Shown here: positions 1-11,622 of the stretch, one piece after another | How the letters are laid out: each line of letters opens with the position of its first letter | Position numbering within the stretch: the first letter of the stretch is position 1 | Source: Lichtheimia corymbifera B2541 | Taxonomy: Eukaryota > Mucoromycota > Mucoromycetes > Mucorales > Lichtheimiaceae | Direction of reading: 5' to 3' | Length of the DNA stretch: 64,000 bases | Assembly (NCBI GenBank): GCA_000697475.1 | Contig: JNEU01001151.1 | Span: 124,001-188,000, forward strand | Position numbers and translations under genes: made by a program | Notes under the pieces: model-generated | Databases searched by the model: none | Seen by the model: only the letters and a program-made list of their open reading frames with translations | What the model was told of the DNA's origin: nothing

Positions 1-841
1 GTGTAACACGAGAAGGCTCAGCTCTGATGAATCAAATGAAACGCATGAATATTGATACGCATCAAAGGACTGGTTGCCTCTCGCACAGATTGAAGCATCT
101 GAATTCATCTTCTCACGCTATCTCAATTAAGCAAAGTGATATCACTTAATGCCAACCATCTCATTCCACCAAAAAACTATGCAAAGAAGGCTCTTAACTT
201 CCATAACAAATAAAGATGAAAAGCCAGCAGAAGCAGTAGTAATTGTTGTTGTGCTGCATCATCATGTGATCCATTGCCCTATTTCCAAATTGGATGATTG
301 TACCTTGGTTCATCCTCACGCTTTGTCGACAGGATAGCATTATAGCTTCACATCAGCTATCAAATGGATGACATTGACGTTTACCATGTAAAGTAGCAAC
401 GCTTTTTTGAACATGGTGCATGATGAAGAGGAGAATTCATGTACCTGGCTGAGTAGTAGATGAGGATCGTGAGAACCAGAATGAATAGCTCAAAGAGCAT
501 GATCCCATTTTAAGAGTATGATCATGGATCCTCGGATGACCAATAACTCTGCAAAACAACATGATGCATATATAATTATTACTACATGTATAATCGTTTT
601 TGTCAGCTGAGACATGAATGCATGACATGACCTTAGCGCCAGAACATCAGCACGTGTGTATGTGTGTGCATCCATCACCCACAATCACCCACCATCCTCG
701 TCTCTCTTAGTTCTCCCCAGCTCTTTTCGAGATGTATAAAAATGGAAGCGGCCTTTGCGTCGTCCTTTTTAATCTTGCACCCTTTTCTCCTCATTTTATA
801 TACCTGCTCTTTCTTCTCTTCTTTCCCCCTTACATACAATA
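1..841. other. Intergenic, no gene seen
   Basis: Only short open frames lacking any recognisable protein feature occur here. The last ~120 bases are pyrimidine-rich, with a TATA-like tataaaaat at about 734-742 and ttatatacc near 798. They look like the promoter and leader of the small gene that starts at 842. Confidence 0.5.
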
Positions 842-1054
842 ATGGCACTGCAGTATTCCATCATCGTGCTACTGATTATTCTAAAACTTGTCACCTATAT
901 TGTCGCCAGGGATGATGACGACGAAGATGGCTCTGCTGACGACGAAAAGATACCAACCGACTATAGCAAGGACCACCATCACTCATCTTCATTATTCGAC
1001 GATTATACCAATGACGAAGAACAATACCCACCATCATGGATCTTTGTTGTTTGA
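842..1054 (+). CDS. Small acidic secreted-type protein, 70 aa
   Basis: A single-exon frame begins at an ATG directly after a CT-rich leader, the usual pattern at starts in this window. Residues 1-22 form a hydrophobic segment (LQYSIIVLLIILKLVTYIVA) ending in AR, followed by a very acidic stretch (DDDDED) and an Asp/Ser/His-rich tail. That resembles a signal peptide, or a single membrane anchor, with a hydrophilic mature part of about 47 residues. No domain is recognised and there are no cysteines, so this is not a typical disulfide-rich effector. The frame is short and could be spurious; support comes from the leader, the N-terminal hydrophobic segment and ordinary codon choice. Confidence 0.45.
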   Translation: MALQYSIIVLLIILKLVTYIVARDDDDEDGSADDEKIPTDYSKDHHHSSSLFDDYTNDEEQYPPSWIFVV

Positions 1055-1442
1055 GCTGATTAATCATTGTTCATTGATCACAGCAACTTTCTTGTATATC
1101 ACACCACTCACCACTCACCACTGATCCCTGCCAATTTCCCTTTTTGTACCTCGTTATGAGTCGGGGATACTGGCTGCATACCCAAAACGCACCTTGCAAC
1201 CTTTTTCATATTCCCATTACCGCCCTTTTGTACATTAACATTTTCACGTGTCAGGTGTTGTTTTGCGTAAGCACTTTATGTACATTTTTTTTTCATTCTT
1301 TTCATGATGCTTCTAATATATACAAACGAGAACAAGATGCGAATACATGTGGTATATGCGAAAAAGAAAAGGAAGAAGGTGTGATGAAATCAGAGAAGAT
1401 GGATGAATGCAATATGTGGGTGTGTGCGTGTGTGGTTGTTGT
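1055..1442. other. Intergenic, convergent 3' ends
   Basis: This stretch lies between two convergent genes. It is AT-rich with several poly-T/poly-A runs usable as 3'-end signals. I see no gene in it. Confidence 0.4.
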
Positions 1443-2330
1443 TCATGCATGAGCGACAAAGAGATTGGGTAAGATACGAGAAAAGGGATCGGCTTGTTGT
1501 TTTTTGTTTTCCTCGATGGGATGATGGGATGATGGTAATGCATGTTCGGGGCCAATCTTATCACTTGCTGGAATGGGAGTGGGTGACGACAACACCTGTG
1601 GATCAAGTAAATCCATATCACATTCAAAAGTGCATGGGACCACTGCTTTGCGTTGTTGTTGTTGTTGTACATTGTATCGCAACTTCCATCCACAAGCGTA
1701 GGACAACTCTTGTTCGTCATCCTTATCCCCCTTGTAAACAACCTCGTTCTCTTTTGTAGAATCGATATCCACTGGTACAGACACCACTCGATCCTTATAT
1801 GAAATGCTATAGATGCGTTTGGAATTGCCCATCTTGACAAGCACTGTGCATCCATCAATCTGAGGAGGTGGTAGCGCAGGTTGAAGTGGTAAAACTGCTT
1901 CATCTTGCTGCGGAACAAAGACCATGCGGTTATGTTCTGAGTCACAATGTGACCATACAAAATCAATCGGCTTATGCGAAACAACGTGTGGTTGGCAAAT
2001 CCATAATCGCATGGTCACTTGCTGTGCATGATGGAAAAGGCGTGGTTGTGCAAGAGCACGAAGATACCGATTGACATGACACAAGCGGAAAAGTGCTGAT
2101 GTATCCAAATGCGAAAGGACCATGTCGATCAACTCGACCGGCAAGTGTGAAAGACTGCTGTTGCTGGCACTGAAAAAAGAATATGCAGAAAATACAAAGT
2201 CAGATCCGAGCTCTTGCATAGTTGGGTGACGAGGAGAACAGAAAAGCATAGGGGTATAATTTACTGATACACACCTCTTGAAAAGAATGGATGCACCAGG
2301 ATGTTGGCTGTTAGGGTCGTAGATATTCAT
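1443..2330 (-). CDS. F-box protein, 260 aa, two exons
   Basis: Exon 1 is 2330-2275 and exon 2 is 2169-1443; the 105-nt intron is GT...CAG and the phase closes to 261 codons including the stop. Residues about 25-65 make an F-box: LSHLPVELIDMVLSHLDTSA followed by LFRLCHVNRYLR, the part that contacts Skp1 in SCF ubiquitin ligases. The remaining ~190 residues show no recognised substrate-binding repeats (no WD40, LRR or Kelch) and include a Gln run near residue 185 and a Pro/His-rich tail. Reading straight through the intron also gives an open frame, but it inserts residues just before the F-box. The role, a substrate adaptor for ubiquitylation, is inferred from the F-box alone; the substrate is unknown. 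Confidence 0.75.
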   Translation of the reverse strand: MNIYDPNSQHPGASILFKRCVSVNYTPMLFCSPRHPTMQELGSDFVFSAYSFFSASNSSLSHLPVELIDMVLSHLDTSALFRLCHVNRYLRALAQPRLFHHAQQVTMRLWICQPHVVSHKPIDFVWSHCDSEHNRMVFVPQQDEAVLPLQPALPPPQIDGCTVLVKMGNSKRIYSISYKDRVVSVPVDIDSTKENEVVYKGDKDDEQELSYACGWKLRYNVQQQQQRKAVVPCTFECDMDLLDPQVLSSPTPIPASDKIGPEHALPSSHHPIEENKKQQADPFSRILPNLFVAHA

Positions 2331-5300
2331 TGTGTGTTTACAAGTAGTATAATTGATCGGAAAAGGTGCAAGCAGCAGTGGAAAGATGTCAGGAAAGGTA
2401 GAGTGAAGAAGAAAGGGATGGGATCCAATTCGGGGGATTTATATAGATGTGTGATGTGTTGGTAGATTGAAGATCCTTTTTAAGGTCGGAAACAGCCGGG
2501 GTTGCGTATAACTTGCGTGTTATTGTATTGACTATGCTGCGTTGTGGGTTGGGCGGGCGGTGGGGTGTGAGAGAGCGAAAATACGGGATATGGATCTGTT
2601 TATCGATAACGATCGAAACATTTTGATTGGCTGGAACATGGCTTTGAGGATGCAGCATGACGAGCCACATAGTGCCTGGATATGGAAGACACTCACGATG
2701 TCAAAAATGACATCATGTCTTCTTGTAAAACTTAATCATTTCTGCAATGTATGTTTTCTCACACATGTATTCTCTCATTCAGATCAGAGCGATCCAAGCA
2801 AATAGCAAGTGTATGTGTGTGAAAAATGTAATCGATATCATGCCGCAAGTAGCCATGGGGTTGGCCATGCACAGGCCATCCCCATTCCCTCCCCCCGACA
2901 ATAGCGGAGTAGTGCTCATTCATCACACATAACGCATTTGGCTGGCAAAAGATTCTAATCGATAAGAACCCACAACGGGTTTTGTGTATGAGCTTGCAGA
3001 AAACGAAAAACTGAAATTGCCCGAGAGCACAGAACCCTCCTTCGCACATCCCCTACTCAACCCCTCTCCTCCATTTTCTCACACACGCCAAATTTGATAA
3101 TCGATATGGATTCCCTTGCAAATGCTGCACCTTGCTGCATATGTGTTATCAGTGTTACCTATCATGGCATATCTACAAAAACTCATGTCATCCAAGCTCT
3201 TTTAGGTTCACCATAACAAAAACTTGATTGTCTATTCCATACTCCCTATCGATATTGATGGCCTTCCTTTTCCTCCTTACACAGCTATCGTTATCGATCC
3301 GCCTTATGATAGCAATCATTATTGTATTCGCAACTACCACTTTATGTTTGCTTGTGCTTCGTCATTGTTGCGTACGCCACTAAAGACAATCAAAGCGATT
3401 GTGTTCTTTAGCCTTCCATGGTATGGTTTCACCGTCCGACACAAATGGCATCCGTTCCTGGAAGGGGAAAGAAGGGTTTCATCATCACAGAACCCTGGCT
3501 GTATCGACAAATCAACCCCACCTTCACGAGTGTGTGAACAAAAGAATAATCTCTTGTGTGAAAGACGGCGCTTATTGATCACGGGCACTGCCACAAATGG
3601 ATAATTAGGCAGAATTTAATCAACAACAGCATACACACAACAGACATTTTTTTGTCGCATGATCTACATCACTAGGCTGCTGCCGAGAACGCGAATAATC
3701 TTGCACATGCTTTTGATGGCAAGTTAATGTACAAATTGAATGACATGGCTTACATGGTGACTAGATTAGAAAGGTATGCCGAAGACCTATCTTTGAATAT
3801 AGCCCGGATCACCGGAAATTTTATGTGCAACAGCAGTGGGATCTTTGCTGTCAACAGAATCCATTTGACAGAATTTTTATTGCCAAGGATAAAGCAAAGG
3901 GCGTGAAACGACGCCACATCACCATACAGCCTGGATGGCTGTGCTGGATCAAATACAGCCATCAATGATTCGAGCTTGATGATGCCTATATGCACTGATG
4001 ATGCCGATATATTAAACATTCATGCGTGCCAGACAAAGTGGGATATGTCAAAGGACGATGACAGCAACTTAATGGTCTTTGGGCAACATTTACTAATTGG
4101 CATTGACAAGTCATTGACGAACAAGGATGTCGTCGATGATGCATCATCACCAGTACTACCGATGCTCGAGTATATTGGGCACGGACCTGCACATTGAACC
4201 CAGCACTAAGCTACACCTGTGACACTTTCATCAACGCGAGCCTTGCAACTCCGAGAACGACCTTGCTAATGCAGCATCCGGAATCACCAACCCGGTCTGG
4301 AAATAAGCTTTCATGATGACCCGAACCAGAGCTACCCCATTCCGAGCATTGTTGTCTGCTTTAGATTTTCGCTACCCATACTTTTTTCATGCGGCCTTGG
4401 TGATTGAGGCCCCCTCGTGGTACCCAAAAAAACTTTACAATTACTACAGGCACTTTGAGTGGAGGAAATCATTCTCATCTGTTGTCACGTTGCTCCACAA
4501 TAACCGACCTTTGATGGTAGAAGAAGGATTGGTGATGTTGTGACAACTATCATTCATTCAAAGCGATGCGTTTAAAGCATAACTAAGACGCTGCTGAATA
4601 TTCCTATCAATTCCATCGATCCTCATCGTATAGTGATCGATAATAGATAATGACATCATGACCAGAAACGAGAGACCAATTTCACGTGCAGCGACAACCA
4701 TGGTGGCAATCATAGTGAATGGTAAAGGAAATTGCAACACACTTGTCATTTCGGATTTTGAAAACAATTAGTCAACTATTGATCATGGTTGACTGGATGA
4801 GCCCAGCACAACATCAAGTATATCTCATTTGGCAAAAGCTCGGGATGCAAACCAATGTCGTCAAGCACACATTATCCTTATCTTGAAGCGATGAATCGAT
4901 CCAATGGGGTGTATTCACCGATAGCAAACAAATTTGATGATAATGCATTTTTCGTGGTGGTTGGCACTGCTGATTGGTTTATATGCCTTAGCCACTGATA
5001 GATAAGATCGGCTTTTGCCTAATATACCCAACCACGAAATTTCCCACAACGTATGTTAACAACATCGACTACCTTTGTTGCCATGATGCATTGTGCATGA
5101 TACAACATAATCTGGTAGAAATTTAACACATCATAGTCATCTCATTAATGCGATATCGATATGACAAAGAAGAGGGGCTAAAAATTGGTCCCCCAGTTTT
5201 GGAACATGACGTTTGGGCTTATCGATGGCTACACAGTAGATACCCAAGTCCGCATTATCTGTGTCGAATTCTCTATCTTTGCTTGGGACATATAAAAAGG

Positions 5301-5377
5301 AGGCGAGACGCAAGATACGATCGTTGACTTTTCTCTTATACACATTACGACACGCACACATATAATCATATAACGCC
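2331..5377. other. 3-kb intergenic stretch without a supported gene
   Basis: No recognisable domain appears on either strand. Open frames of 60-126 codons exist (for example around 3224-3604, 3750-4019 on the minus strand, and 4313-4543), but they lack good starts, splice continuity or motifs. The last 100 bases hold the probable promoter of the trehalose gene: TATA box tataaaa at 5291-5297 and an AGGGG stress-type element at 5173-5177. Decayed gene remnants cannot be excluded. Confidence 0.4.
5291..5297 (+). promoter_or_regulatory. TATA box of the trehalose-phosphatase gene
   Basis: The sequence tataaaa lies 81-87 bases upstream of the ATG. An AGGGG (STRE core) is about 115 bases further upstream. 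In yeast, trehalose genes are induced by stress through such elements; here this is a positional inference only. Confidence 0.45.
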
Positions 5378-7826
5378 ATGTTTATCCACGCTGTTTATCC
5401 TTCTATAACTGCATCATCGTCTTCTTTTGCATCCAACCGCATTGCATTCCCGCCTTCGCCACCACAGTCGCCACCAAAACAACATTATCTATCGTCTTCA
5501 CCAACAAAACACCTCAACAGCTTAATGTGGCAATCCACATGGCACGTTGTACAATCCATGGCATCATCACATCATGACAACACCAATGACCATAATATTG
5601 TTCTTCTCGATACCCACCAACCTGTTTCATACATCACCAGCAGTAAGCATGACGACGCGTCTTTTTTTCAAAATCTTTACTCATGCACACCAAAAATAGC
5701 TCTTGATCCGCTGTTCCACGGACGTTCATCAATACAACTCGGCACATCAGAAGAGCACAAAGCTAACGCTGGTGTCTCATCCCGCTCAATTGACCATTTT
5801 CGGCAGTTTGCCAAGCTCAGTGAAAAGTTTGCCGATCAAATAGTTGAGCGTTATCGCTCTGATGACGATATAAGTAAGTACCCGCTTTCACGTATCACGT
5901 ATTTGCATATCCCTAATAACAACATCATCCAGTTTTGATCCATGACTATGCTTTACTACTGTTACCTGGAATGCTTCGTCAGCGATTACCACAAGCTACG
6001 ATAGCAATCGTTATCAACCAGCGTTTTCCTATTTTGGATAGCCGACTATCAGGTAAATAAGCGGGTGGCCGATTGATAAGGGGAGAGGAGAGGCATGTGT
6101 TTCGAGTGGGTTGATTGGAACAACGGAATGTGAAAATGCTAACGATGGGAGTTGTTGGTTTACTGTATAGAACACCGCCAGATGATCCAAAGCATGCTTG
6201 CAGCCGATCTAGTTGCATTTCAGGTGAGCATTATTTCATTTCCCTGTGATAGTGGTGTTGTTGTTGTTGATAATGGTGGCGGGAAAAATCGACACGGGTC
6301 CCTTTGATCGCTTATATAAACTCCACTCACCGCGGAATGAATATCTAGATGCAACGCGACATTGACGCATTCACCGCATCAGCCCGTGGCCCAGTTCCTT
6401 TTTGTTGTCTGCTCAAACCTACTGCACACGTTATTCGTCCAATTCACAATTCTTCTCCTTCCACCAAGACGACCATTCTTTGCCACAATATCGACAACCA
6501 ATCCTCGCTCTTTCCTATCATTCACCAAGCAGCTATCAACAACAGCGATACCACCTTTATCTATATTACCACCCAGCTTCCAACATCAACTATCACCACC
6601 ACTGCAAATAATATTCGCATCATCAATCATAACACCATGACTACCGAGGAATACAGCAACTTGCTTGCAGCTGCTGATGTTGCATTGATCATGGGCCGTG
6701 ATACTACTGCCACCATTGCTACACAAGCGTTCTTGACAACCAATACCAAAAATGCACCCTTGGTGGTATCACCTGGCACTCCTCTTGAACAGCATGCTTC
6801 ACTCCTAGTTGATGCTGCCAACAACCCTGATGCGTTTGCTCGTGCTTTGGTGCAACCATTACCACCACGACCAGCATTTGTTAATGACACAAGAATGTCT
6901 ACAACAACGCTGGCCAGCCGTTTGGGCTCTGGAGAATTTAAACACAAGACACCTCTTTTGAATGTAAATTTGATGACACGCGCTTATCAAGATGCACAAC
7001 GACGTCTCTTTTTATTCGACTACGATGTAAGTACGCATGCAATGCTTGAAACAATGAATATCATATTGACTTGATTTCTAATTAACAGGGCACCCTGACA
7101 CCCATCGTATCCAATCCCGATGATGCTAAACCAACACCTGCACTACTCCATCACCTCCAAACGCTATGCAATGATCCTCGCAATACAGTATGGGTAGTGA
7201 GTGGACGTGATCAAGCCACACTCGAATCATGGTTGGGAAAACACGTACGTGGATTAGGATTGAGTGCCGAACACGGCTCGTTTATGAAACAACCAGAGTC
7301 CGAGTGGATCAACATGTTGGCACAACACGGCAATTCGATGGCTGCTTGGCAGAGTACAGCTCTTGATGTATTTCAGCGCTTCGCCACGGAGACGCCTGGC
7401 ACGGTTGTTGAGCAAAAGAAAGCATCCATCACATGGCATTATCGAAATGCATTGGATCCACAACAAGCACTAGCTCAGTGTGAAGCATGCTACCAAGCAC
7501 TTCAACAGGCCATTGATCCAAGCCATGTCGATATCTTGCGTGGCAAAATGAATCTCGAAGTGCGATCAAGACTTGTCAACAAGGGGAATGTGGTCAGTCG
7601 TATCAAGCAAAGCGTAAACCCCGATTGGATCCTTTGTGCTGGTGATGATCGTACTGATGAAGACATGTTCCATGCTTTACCGCATGCATCCGCTTGGTGT
7701 GTACATATTGGTCCTCAAGAAAAGGAAACAGCGGCAAAGTGGTCTATCGCATCAAGTGAACAATTTGTTGATTGTATTGGCCAATTGTCTTCAGCTCACA
7801 AGTCAATGAACCGCCCAGCATTATAA
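5378..7826 (+). CDS. Trehalose-6-phosphate phosphatase (TPS2-type, GT20+TPP fusion), 694 aa
   Basis: Five exons: 5378-5873, 5933-6052, 6171-6223, 6349-7026 and 7089-7826. All introns are GT-AG and phases close exactly. The N-terminal half is a GT20-like domain: ILIHDYALLLLPGMLRQRLP matches the family's conserved HDYHLMLLPxMLR block, followed by HRQMIQSMLAADLVAFQ. The C-terminal half is a HAD-family phosphatase: LFLFDYD then GTLTPI (the DxDGT nucleophile motif, split by intron 4), VVSGRD, and CAGDDRTDEDMF. It should remove phosphate from trehalose-6-phosphate, the last step of trehalose synthesis. The GT20 half is short. The block normally between the ADLxGF and GIDxxxF motifs is absent: exon 4 starts directly at MQRDIDAF. 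The synthase half is therefore very unlikely to be active and probably serves as a scaffold, as in yeast Tps2. Confidence 0.9.
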
Positions 7827-7989
7827 ATTACCCCTTGTATTCCCCCCCTGTTTTCCCTTGTAATTCCCCATTCTTTTGGTCTTCTTTGTAAATGTTTCTT
7901 TATACACCTTTCAACGGTAAATCAAATGTAAACAGCGAATCCACATGCAATAATGATATAATAAAAGCAACAGCAATAAAAGTAATAGT

Positions 7990-9594
7990 CTATGTCAAGA
8001 TTTCAACGCCGGTTTCGGTCACCAACATGGTGTGCTCAAATTGTGCTGATCGCTTGCCATCGGCTGTAACTGCAGTCCAGTTATCGGGCCTGGTAAAAAA
8101 AAGTACAACAATGAACATCTACTTTGGTACGTGTCTTTGTTTCTTTTACTTACCAGATTTCATCTCTCCAAGTGCCTTCACAAATCATGGGTTCAATAGT
8201 GAATACGTGGCCAGGACGCAACACACCAATGGCCTTATTGTCTAAAGAACAATGTTGATTTCATTCAATCATCCATCCATCCTTTCATATCATATCCACA
8301 AGAATGTTGTATACTTACTGGCATAATGAGGAACGTTGGGTGCACAGTGGAATAGCTGGTTGATGCCGTGACCACAGAAGGTACGAACGACTGAAAATCC
8401 GTTGGCAGTAGCATGGCTCTCAATAACCTTTCCGAAATCACGGTACTTGATGCCAGGTTTGACAATGGCAATTGCCTTTTCCAAACATTCACGGGCGGTG
8501 TTCACGAGCTTTTGACCCTTTTCATCCACCTTGCCAACGCAGTAGGTTTCATTCAAATCACCATGGAAACCGTTGTAGTACAAGGTCACGTCCAAGTTCA
8601 CAATATCACCCTCCTTGAGCTCACGCTTGTCAGGAATACCATGGCAAATGACTTCATTGACTGAGCTATGTTGATAATGCGCGTGGTTAGTAGCTCTCCT
8701 ATCAAGGTATGCTAGCAGTAGCGAATAAAACTTACGTGCACACGGACTTGGGGAAATGATAGTAGTTCAAAGGAGAGGGATAAGCATTGCGTTCAATAGT
8801 AGCTTCGTGGATGATGCGGTCTACAAAATAGAAATACAATGAGCATTCTGCCAGTGAACATCCATCCAAACTACCACACGTCTTACCAATTTCATCAGTA
8901 GTGATACCAGGTCTGATGGCGGCGGCACCAATATTTAAAACTTCACGTGCAAGCTAAAACAATGCATATCATTAGATACCATCGTATCACCCTATCCACT
9001 TTTTAAACCCTTTACCTTGCAGACAGTGCGCATGCCTTCAATCTCTTCAGCATTCAACACCTTAATGACTGAGCTAGAGCGAACACGTTGCTCGGAAATG
9101 GGAATACCAGTTTCGGCATAGTCAGCTATAAAATACATGCATCAATATCCCAAAATGTTGTCATAGCATTCGATCTTGTAACTCACGTCGCTTGATGTGT
9201 GCAGGCACCTCACGCTTGGGAGATAAAGGATAGACTGCACGTAAATCACCAGTATACTTGAAGCCAGTGAAAGGATCATGTGGTTGGCCTGTCATTGATT
9301 AATGAATACCTGCAAAGAACACAAACCAGTATGTATATCCACAAACTTACTCTCAATTTTAGCCTTGTGAACAGCCTTGTGAGTTGCCTACAAAGCCGAT
9401 CGACCTATGTTAGTTACTGAAAAGCGATGCATGAGGACGTTGTTGCATATACCACGTACCCAGTTGCTCTTGAAGCATTCTTGTGAGCAAAAGAAAGAGC
9501 CTTCAATCTTGAGTTTCAAGCATGTAGGGCATTGGAGCTTGGCAGGCTTGCCACAACCAGGTGATTGACAGACTTTTCCTTCAGTGGACGACAT
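7990..9594 (-). CDS. MAP1: Methionine aminopeptidase type 1, 356 aa, nine exons
   Basis: Exons on the minus strand: 9594-9460, 9387-9351, 9288-9187, 9125-9016, 8953-8887, 8820-8736, 8665-8319, 8241-8154 and 8089-7990; all phases close. The enzyme removes the initiator Met from nascent proteins at the ribosome. Residues 1-45 form the N-terminal zinc-finger module of eukaryotic type 1 enzymes ([17 protein letters not shown], then [10 protein letters not shown]). The C-terminal two thirds is the pita-bread peptidase fold. Its metal ligands are visible: [15 protein letters not shown] (two Asp), FCGHGI (His), FTIEPMI (Glu) and [10 protein letters not shown] (Glu). Length and motif order are those of the family. 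The gene is divergent from the ASCC1-like gene, 157 bp away. Nine exons is the second-highest count in the window, after the ten of the LRR-GAT gene. Confidence 0.95.
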
Positions 9595-9751
9595 GTATAA
9601 ATAGGTGAAAGGGTAAAGAGTCAACCAAGACGTGCCTCTCTCTATATAACTGTGACCGTGACGCTCGCCGACCAAAGCGACTTTGGCCTTTTGTTCTCCT
9701 CTTGTTCTTTTTCTTGCCCGCCCAACACCCAGCACCTCTTTCATTGCATAA
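9595..9751. promoter_or_regulatory. Divergent promoter between MAP1 and the ASCC1-like gene
   Basis: Only 157 bases separate the two start codons. The interval is CT-rich toward the right-hand gene and has a TATA-like ctatataac near 9641-9649. Both genes must be driven from here, so shared regulation is likely. This is inferred from spacing alone. Confidence 0.55.
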
Positions 9752-11167
9752 ATGGCAAGCTCCTCATCCACCGGCAATCGAGCCATTCGTTCTCTGCAAG
9801 GCATCAGTCTTGTCAAGGTGCAAGGTCGCAATTATCGTGTCAACACTCGTTCTATGCAGCGCCGACCCGACAACGGAGGTATGTCAGCAAGAGACCAACA
9901 ATGGCAACTCATATCTAATTGATGGATCATTGGTAGATATGTCATCTTCTTCGTCAGGCGAGTCTGAAAACGAGACGATATACACGGAAGAGATCATCAC
10001 ATACCATCATCCAGTACATCCCAAGTTTCATGGCAAATTGATAGGTAACGAACTCGTTGGATAGGCATGGATTATGCAAAGGATTATTGACATGGAATTG
10101 GTTTTTTCTTTCTTTTCAAGGACGTGGTGGAAGCACTCTGAAAAGCTTACGTGTTAAAACTGGCACGCGCATTGACATTAACAAGACACGTGATACTGTG
10201 ATGATCAAGGGTACCAAGGACAAGGTGCAAAATGCCGCCAATGCTATTGATGAAATGCTCTACAAGGTAAACAAGCCTATCCTTATCATTGGATCTTCAT
10301 TTAACATAGATTTGATCAGTACAAGGAACGCATTCGACCAACCCATTTCTTGTCACTCCCAATTGCATCAACGTACACAGCACGCAAGTTTGAAGAGTTT
10401 CGATCCTCCATTCTATCTTCCACATTCAAGTGCCAAGGTCTTGACGAATCCATCATTGTCGATCCAGCAAATATTCATATCACACTCGGCGTGTTTAAGC
10501 TTTTGCATCAAGACGATATCGAGGAAGCAGTACGATTCTTGAAGCACGAGTGTCCCAAGATTGTAAGGGAAGCCATGGAAGGTCATCGGAATTTGAGCGC
10601 CCATCTACGGGATCTAAAGATCATGCAAACAAATCCAGGTATTTGGAAATGACAAAAGGAGGGGGGAGAGATTACCTAATGATGTATGCTTACATGTGAT
10701 GTACATAGCGGAGGCACACGTATTATATATTGAACCCAAGGACGATAGTGAAGATGGTGTTTTGAGAAAGCTTTGCAGTACGTGGACCTTGGGCATGCTT
10801 TATGAGTATTGACTAAAACAACCTTTGTTTATAGCTTCAGTGAATCAAAAGATGATGGAAAGTGGATTGATGGTTGAAGATGATCGACCCCTAAAGGTAA
10901 TGGTTCTATTGGATATCCTTTTTTCCTTGTCACTCACCCATGTCTCTTTCATAGCTTCACGTGACATTGATCAACACAGCCCATCGAGCAAAATCCCCCG
11001 AAGACAGTGCACGACGCCCATTTGACGCACGACCTATTCTCAAAGAATTTGGAAACTTGGATCTAGGCACTGTGCAATTTGATAAGTTGCATCTCATGCA
11101 AATGGGTCGACGTGGTCCTGGTGGCACTTATATTAGCGAAGGATCTATCCCTATTATTGAATCATAG
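9752..11167 (+). CDS. ASCC1-like protein: KH domain plus 2H phosphoesterase, 347 aa
   Basis: Seven exons: 9752-9878, 9937-10044, 10121-10266, 10320-10638, 10709-10777, 10835-10896 and 10955-11167. Residues about 70-125 form a KH RNA-binding domain with its GxxG loop ([13 protein letters not shown], split by an intron). The rest is the AKAP7/LigT-like 2H phosphoesterase fold with both catalytic motifs: HITLGVF near residue 180 and HVTLINT near 279. That domain order is the one in activating signal cointegrator 1 complex subunit 1, linked in animals to alkylation repair and RNA processing. Substrate and partners here are unknown. The N-terminal 60 residues are Ser-rich and low complexity. The alternative label, a generic 2H/KH protein, would describe the same gene. 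Confidence 0.88.
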
Positions 11168-11622
11168 CATCATCTTTTGTTGTATTATAAAAACTGGTTC
11201 CTTTATTATTATTCATTGAACACGGGGCAAGAAATGTTACATAATCACACGAGAAACAAGGGTGGTTTAATTGCCTATGATGGGTGATCTCATTTATTCA
11301 AGTACAAAGTTGAAAAAGTAGGTTTGAATCCTGGATCGATACAAATAGGAAATCATGTATATGTAAAAGAAAGCTCTGTTTATGCTCTGCAGACCAAGGA
11401 GAGAAAGAGAGGGAGAGAGAAAGAAAGAAATATATGCATAATGAAAAGCTATGTATAACAGGCTTGGGTAAAACTGAAGGAATAAAGAAAGGGGATGGGA
11501 TGGTTGAGCAAAGAAGAAGGAGGTATAGTTACAACATGACTTAAGGTATAAACAGAACGAATGGTGGGAAGGATGAAGCAAGGGAAAATGTTGTAAAGGT
11601 GAAACCTGGTGCCTAATTATAA
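11168..11622. other. Intergenic between convergent genes
   Basis: No gene seen. There is a GA-rich tract at about 11398-11430 (gagagaaagagag-type). Poly-A-signal-like AT-rich stretches occur near both gene ends. Confidence 0.4.

Noticed and set aside
1313..1984. 223-codon minus-strand frame overlapping the F-box gene
   Set aside because: It is a shifted-frame shadow: Tyr/His/Ser-rich junk sequence with no domain, while the overlapping frame carries the F-box.
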